From: Saprospirales bacterium
Lineage (GTDB): Bacteria; Bacteroidota; Bacteroidia; Chitinophagales; Saprospiraceae
Direction of reading: 5' to 3'
Assembly (NCBI GenBank): GCA_003448025.1
Contig: DLXL01000276.1
Location: forward strand, 1,673 to 9,691
DNA: 8,019 nt
Position 1 is the first letter of the stretch, and each line of letters starts with the position of its first letter. Shown piece after piece: positions 7,676 to 8,019 of the stretch. The notes under the pieces are model-generated. The model ran no database searches. It saw only the letters and a list, made by a program, of their open reading frames with translations, and was not told the DNA's origin. A program made the position numbers and the translations under genes.

Positions 7676-7784
7676 GCACTGATTATAAGTTAGTTATAAA
7701 AGAAGTGCTATAAATATCAAGCAACATAGGCAGTCCTTCCTGCTCCAACCCCAATACTCCCCCAATGCCCAATTCAGCGTGTTT

Positions 7785-7885
7785 TGTCACCCTGAGCGTA
7801 GCGAAGGGTCTGCAGCGTTTGCAAATGGAAAACGGGCAATGAGCCTGATGGCTTACCCAGATCCTTCGCTACGCTCAGGATGACA
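7785..7885. repeat. Imperfect 27-bp inverted repeat (long hairpin) nested in the element
   Basis: Arms at 7785-7811 and 7859-7885 are complementary at 25 of 27 positions (one mismatch, one G-T wobble) around a 47-base spacer. Each arm holds the core CCTGAGCGTAGCGAAGG or its complement, which I recall as a common intergenic repeat motif in Bacteroidota and other genomes. No T-tract follows either arm, so it is not a typical terminator. It differs from the outer terminal repeats and is probably an independent repeat family inserted in, or captured by, the larger element. Confidence 0.75.
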
Positions 7886-7941
7886 GCCCGCGTTATTAAA
7901 TATTGTGTGCGTTGTCTATGAAAGCCCATGATTATCAATCA

Positions 7942-7961
7942 TTTTAATGTGCATACCATAG
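7942..7961 (-). repeat. Right terminal inverted repeat
   Basis: TTTTAATGTGCATACCATAG, the inverse of the left end with a single difference. Confidence 0.8.
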
Positions 7962-7973
7962 TGTCTTTTGACC
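7961..7973 (+). repeat. Right direct repeat (target-site duplication)
   Basis: GTGTCTTTTGACC, identical to 7644-7656, directly outside the right terminal inverted repeat. Confidence 0.75.
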
Positions 7974-8006
7974 AATCGCTCTAATACATTCATTTTCATT
8001 TGTTTG

Positions 8007-8014
8007 CAAAGCTA
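8007..8014 (-). promoter_or_regulatory. Possible Bacteroidota -7 promoter element (TAGCTTTG), pointing left
   Basis: The minus strand reads TAGCTTTG, an exact TAnnTTTG match. A -33 element would lie at or beyond the right edge and cannot be checked. It points toward the small membrane-protein gene at 7576. Today 430 bases separate them; without the element and one duplication (317 bp) the gap would be about 114 bases, a more usual leader. Confidence 0.3.
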
Positions 8015-8019
8015 AGTCA

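Larger units (their letters stand above)
7656..7961. mobile_element. MITE-like non-coding element with terminal inverted repeats and target-site duplication
   Basis: The ends are CTACGGTATGCACATTAAAA (7656-7675) and the inverse of CTATGGTATGCACATTAAAA (7942-7961), matching at 19 of 20 positions, 16 of them consecutive. Immediately outside lies a direct repeat, TGTCTTTTGAC (7645-7655 and 7962-7972), or 13 bp if the shared terminal bases are counted. Inverted ends inside a direct duplication are the mark of a transposed element. At about 304-306 bp there is no room for a transposase and no open frame of note, so it would be moved in trans. An 11-13-bp duplication recalls IS4-type elements, but that link is inference. 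Small hairpins lie just inside each end: AGCACT...AGTGCT (7675-7709, enclosing TTATAA...TTATAA) on the left and ATGATT-ATC-AATCAT (7928-7942) on the right. A larger inverted repeat sits in the right half. It interrupts the region upstream of the small membrane-protein gene. Confidence 0.7.

Noticed and set aside
7785..7885. The long inverted repeat as an intrinsic terminator
   Set aside because: The 47-base loop and absence of a T-run on either strand do not fit.
7660..7957. Invertible promoter (inverton) bounded by the 16-bp inverted repeats
   Set aside because: Bacteroidota do use such switches, but there is no clear promoter element inside and no adjacent recombinase, and the outer direct repeats are better explained by transposition. 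It was not excluded; PCR for inverted orientation would settle it.

Overview
The window reads as chromosomal DNA of a Bacteroidota member, plausibly a Saprospiria- or Chitinophaga-like environmental lineage. Three things support this: the end of a hybrid two-component system kinase carrying its own AraC-type output domain, a secreted beta-propeller protein with a C-terminal type IX secretion (Por) sorting domain, and promoter-like TAnnTTTG elements with no strong Shine-Dalgarno sequences. The genus cannot be fixed from the sequence alone.

Layout from left to right. (1) Bases 2-961, plus strand: 3' part of a hybrid histidine kinase (last residues of the ATPase domain, receiver, AraC-type HTH), cut by the left edge and followed by a terminator-like hairpin. 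(2) 1112-3280, minus strand: a 722-residue exported propeller protein, convergent with the kinase. (3) 3281-4107: a gene-poor stretch with a terminator-like hairpin, a possible promoter and two gene ruins. One is the frameshifted N-terminus of a Crp/Fnr-type regulator, which runs straight into the C-terminal tail of a small membrane protein. (4) 4108-4881, plus strand: an unrecognised 257-residue soluble protein in visibly AT-richer DNA. (5) 4878-7130, minus strand: a lipoprotein of the penicillin/acyl-homoserine-lactone acylase (Ntn hydrolase) family with its catalytic residues intact. Its stop codon overlaps that of the previous gene. (6) 7352-7576, minus strand: a 74-residue membrane protein. 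(7) 7577-8019: no gene, but a roughly 305-bp non-coding element with near-perfect terminal inverted repeats and flanking direct repeats. It looks like a MITE and carries a second, separate 27-bp inverted repeat inside it.

The genes do not form one obvious pathway. The kinase and the secreted propeller may be functionally linked, because propellers of this type are the usual sensor part of such kinases, but they are convergent and not an operon. The acylase would act in the cell envelope on amide-linked acyl compounds. The most notable unexplained structures are the MITE-like element with its nested hairpin and the decayed Crp/Fnr-membrane-protein locus. No CRISPR array, rRNA, tRNA or intact transposase gene was seen.
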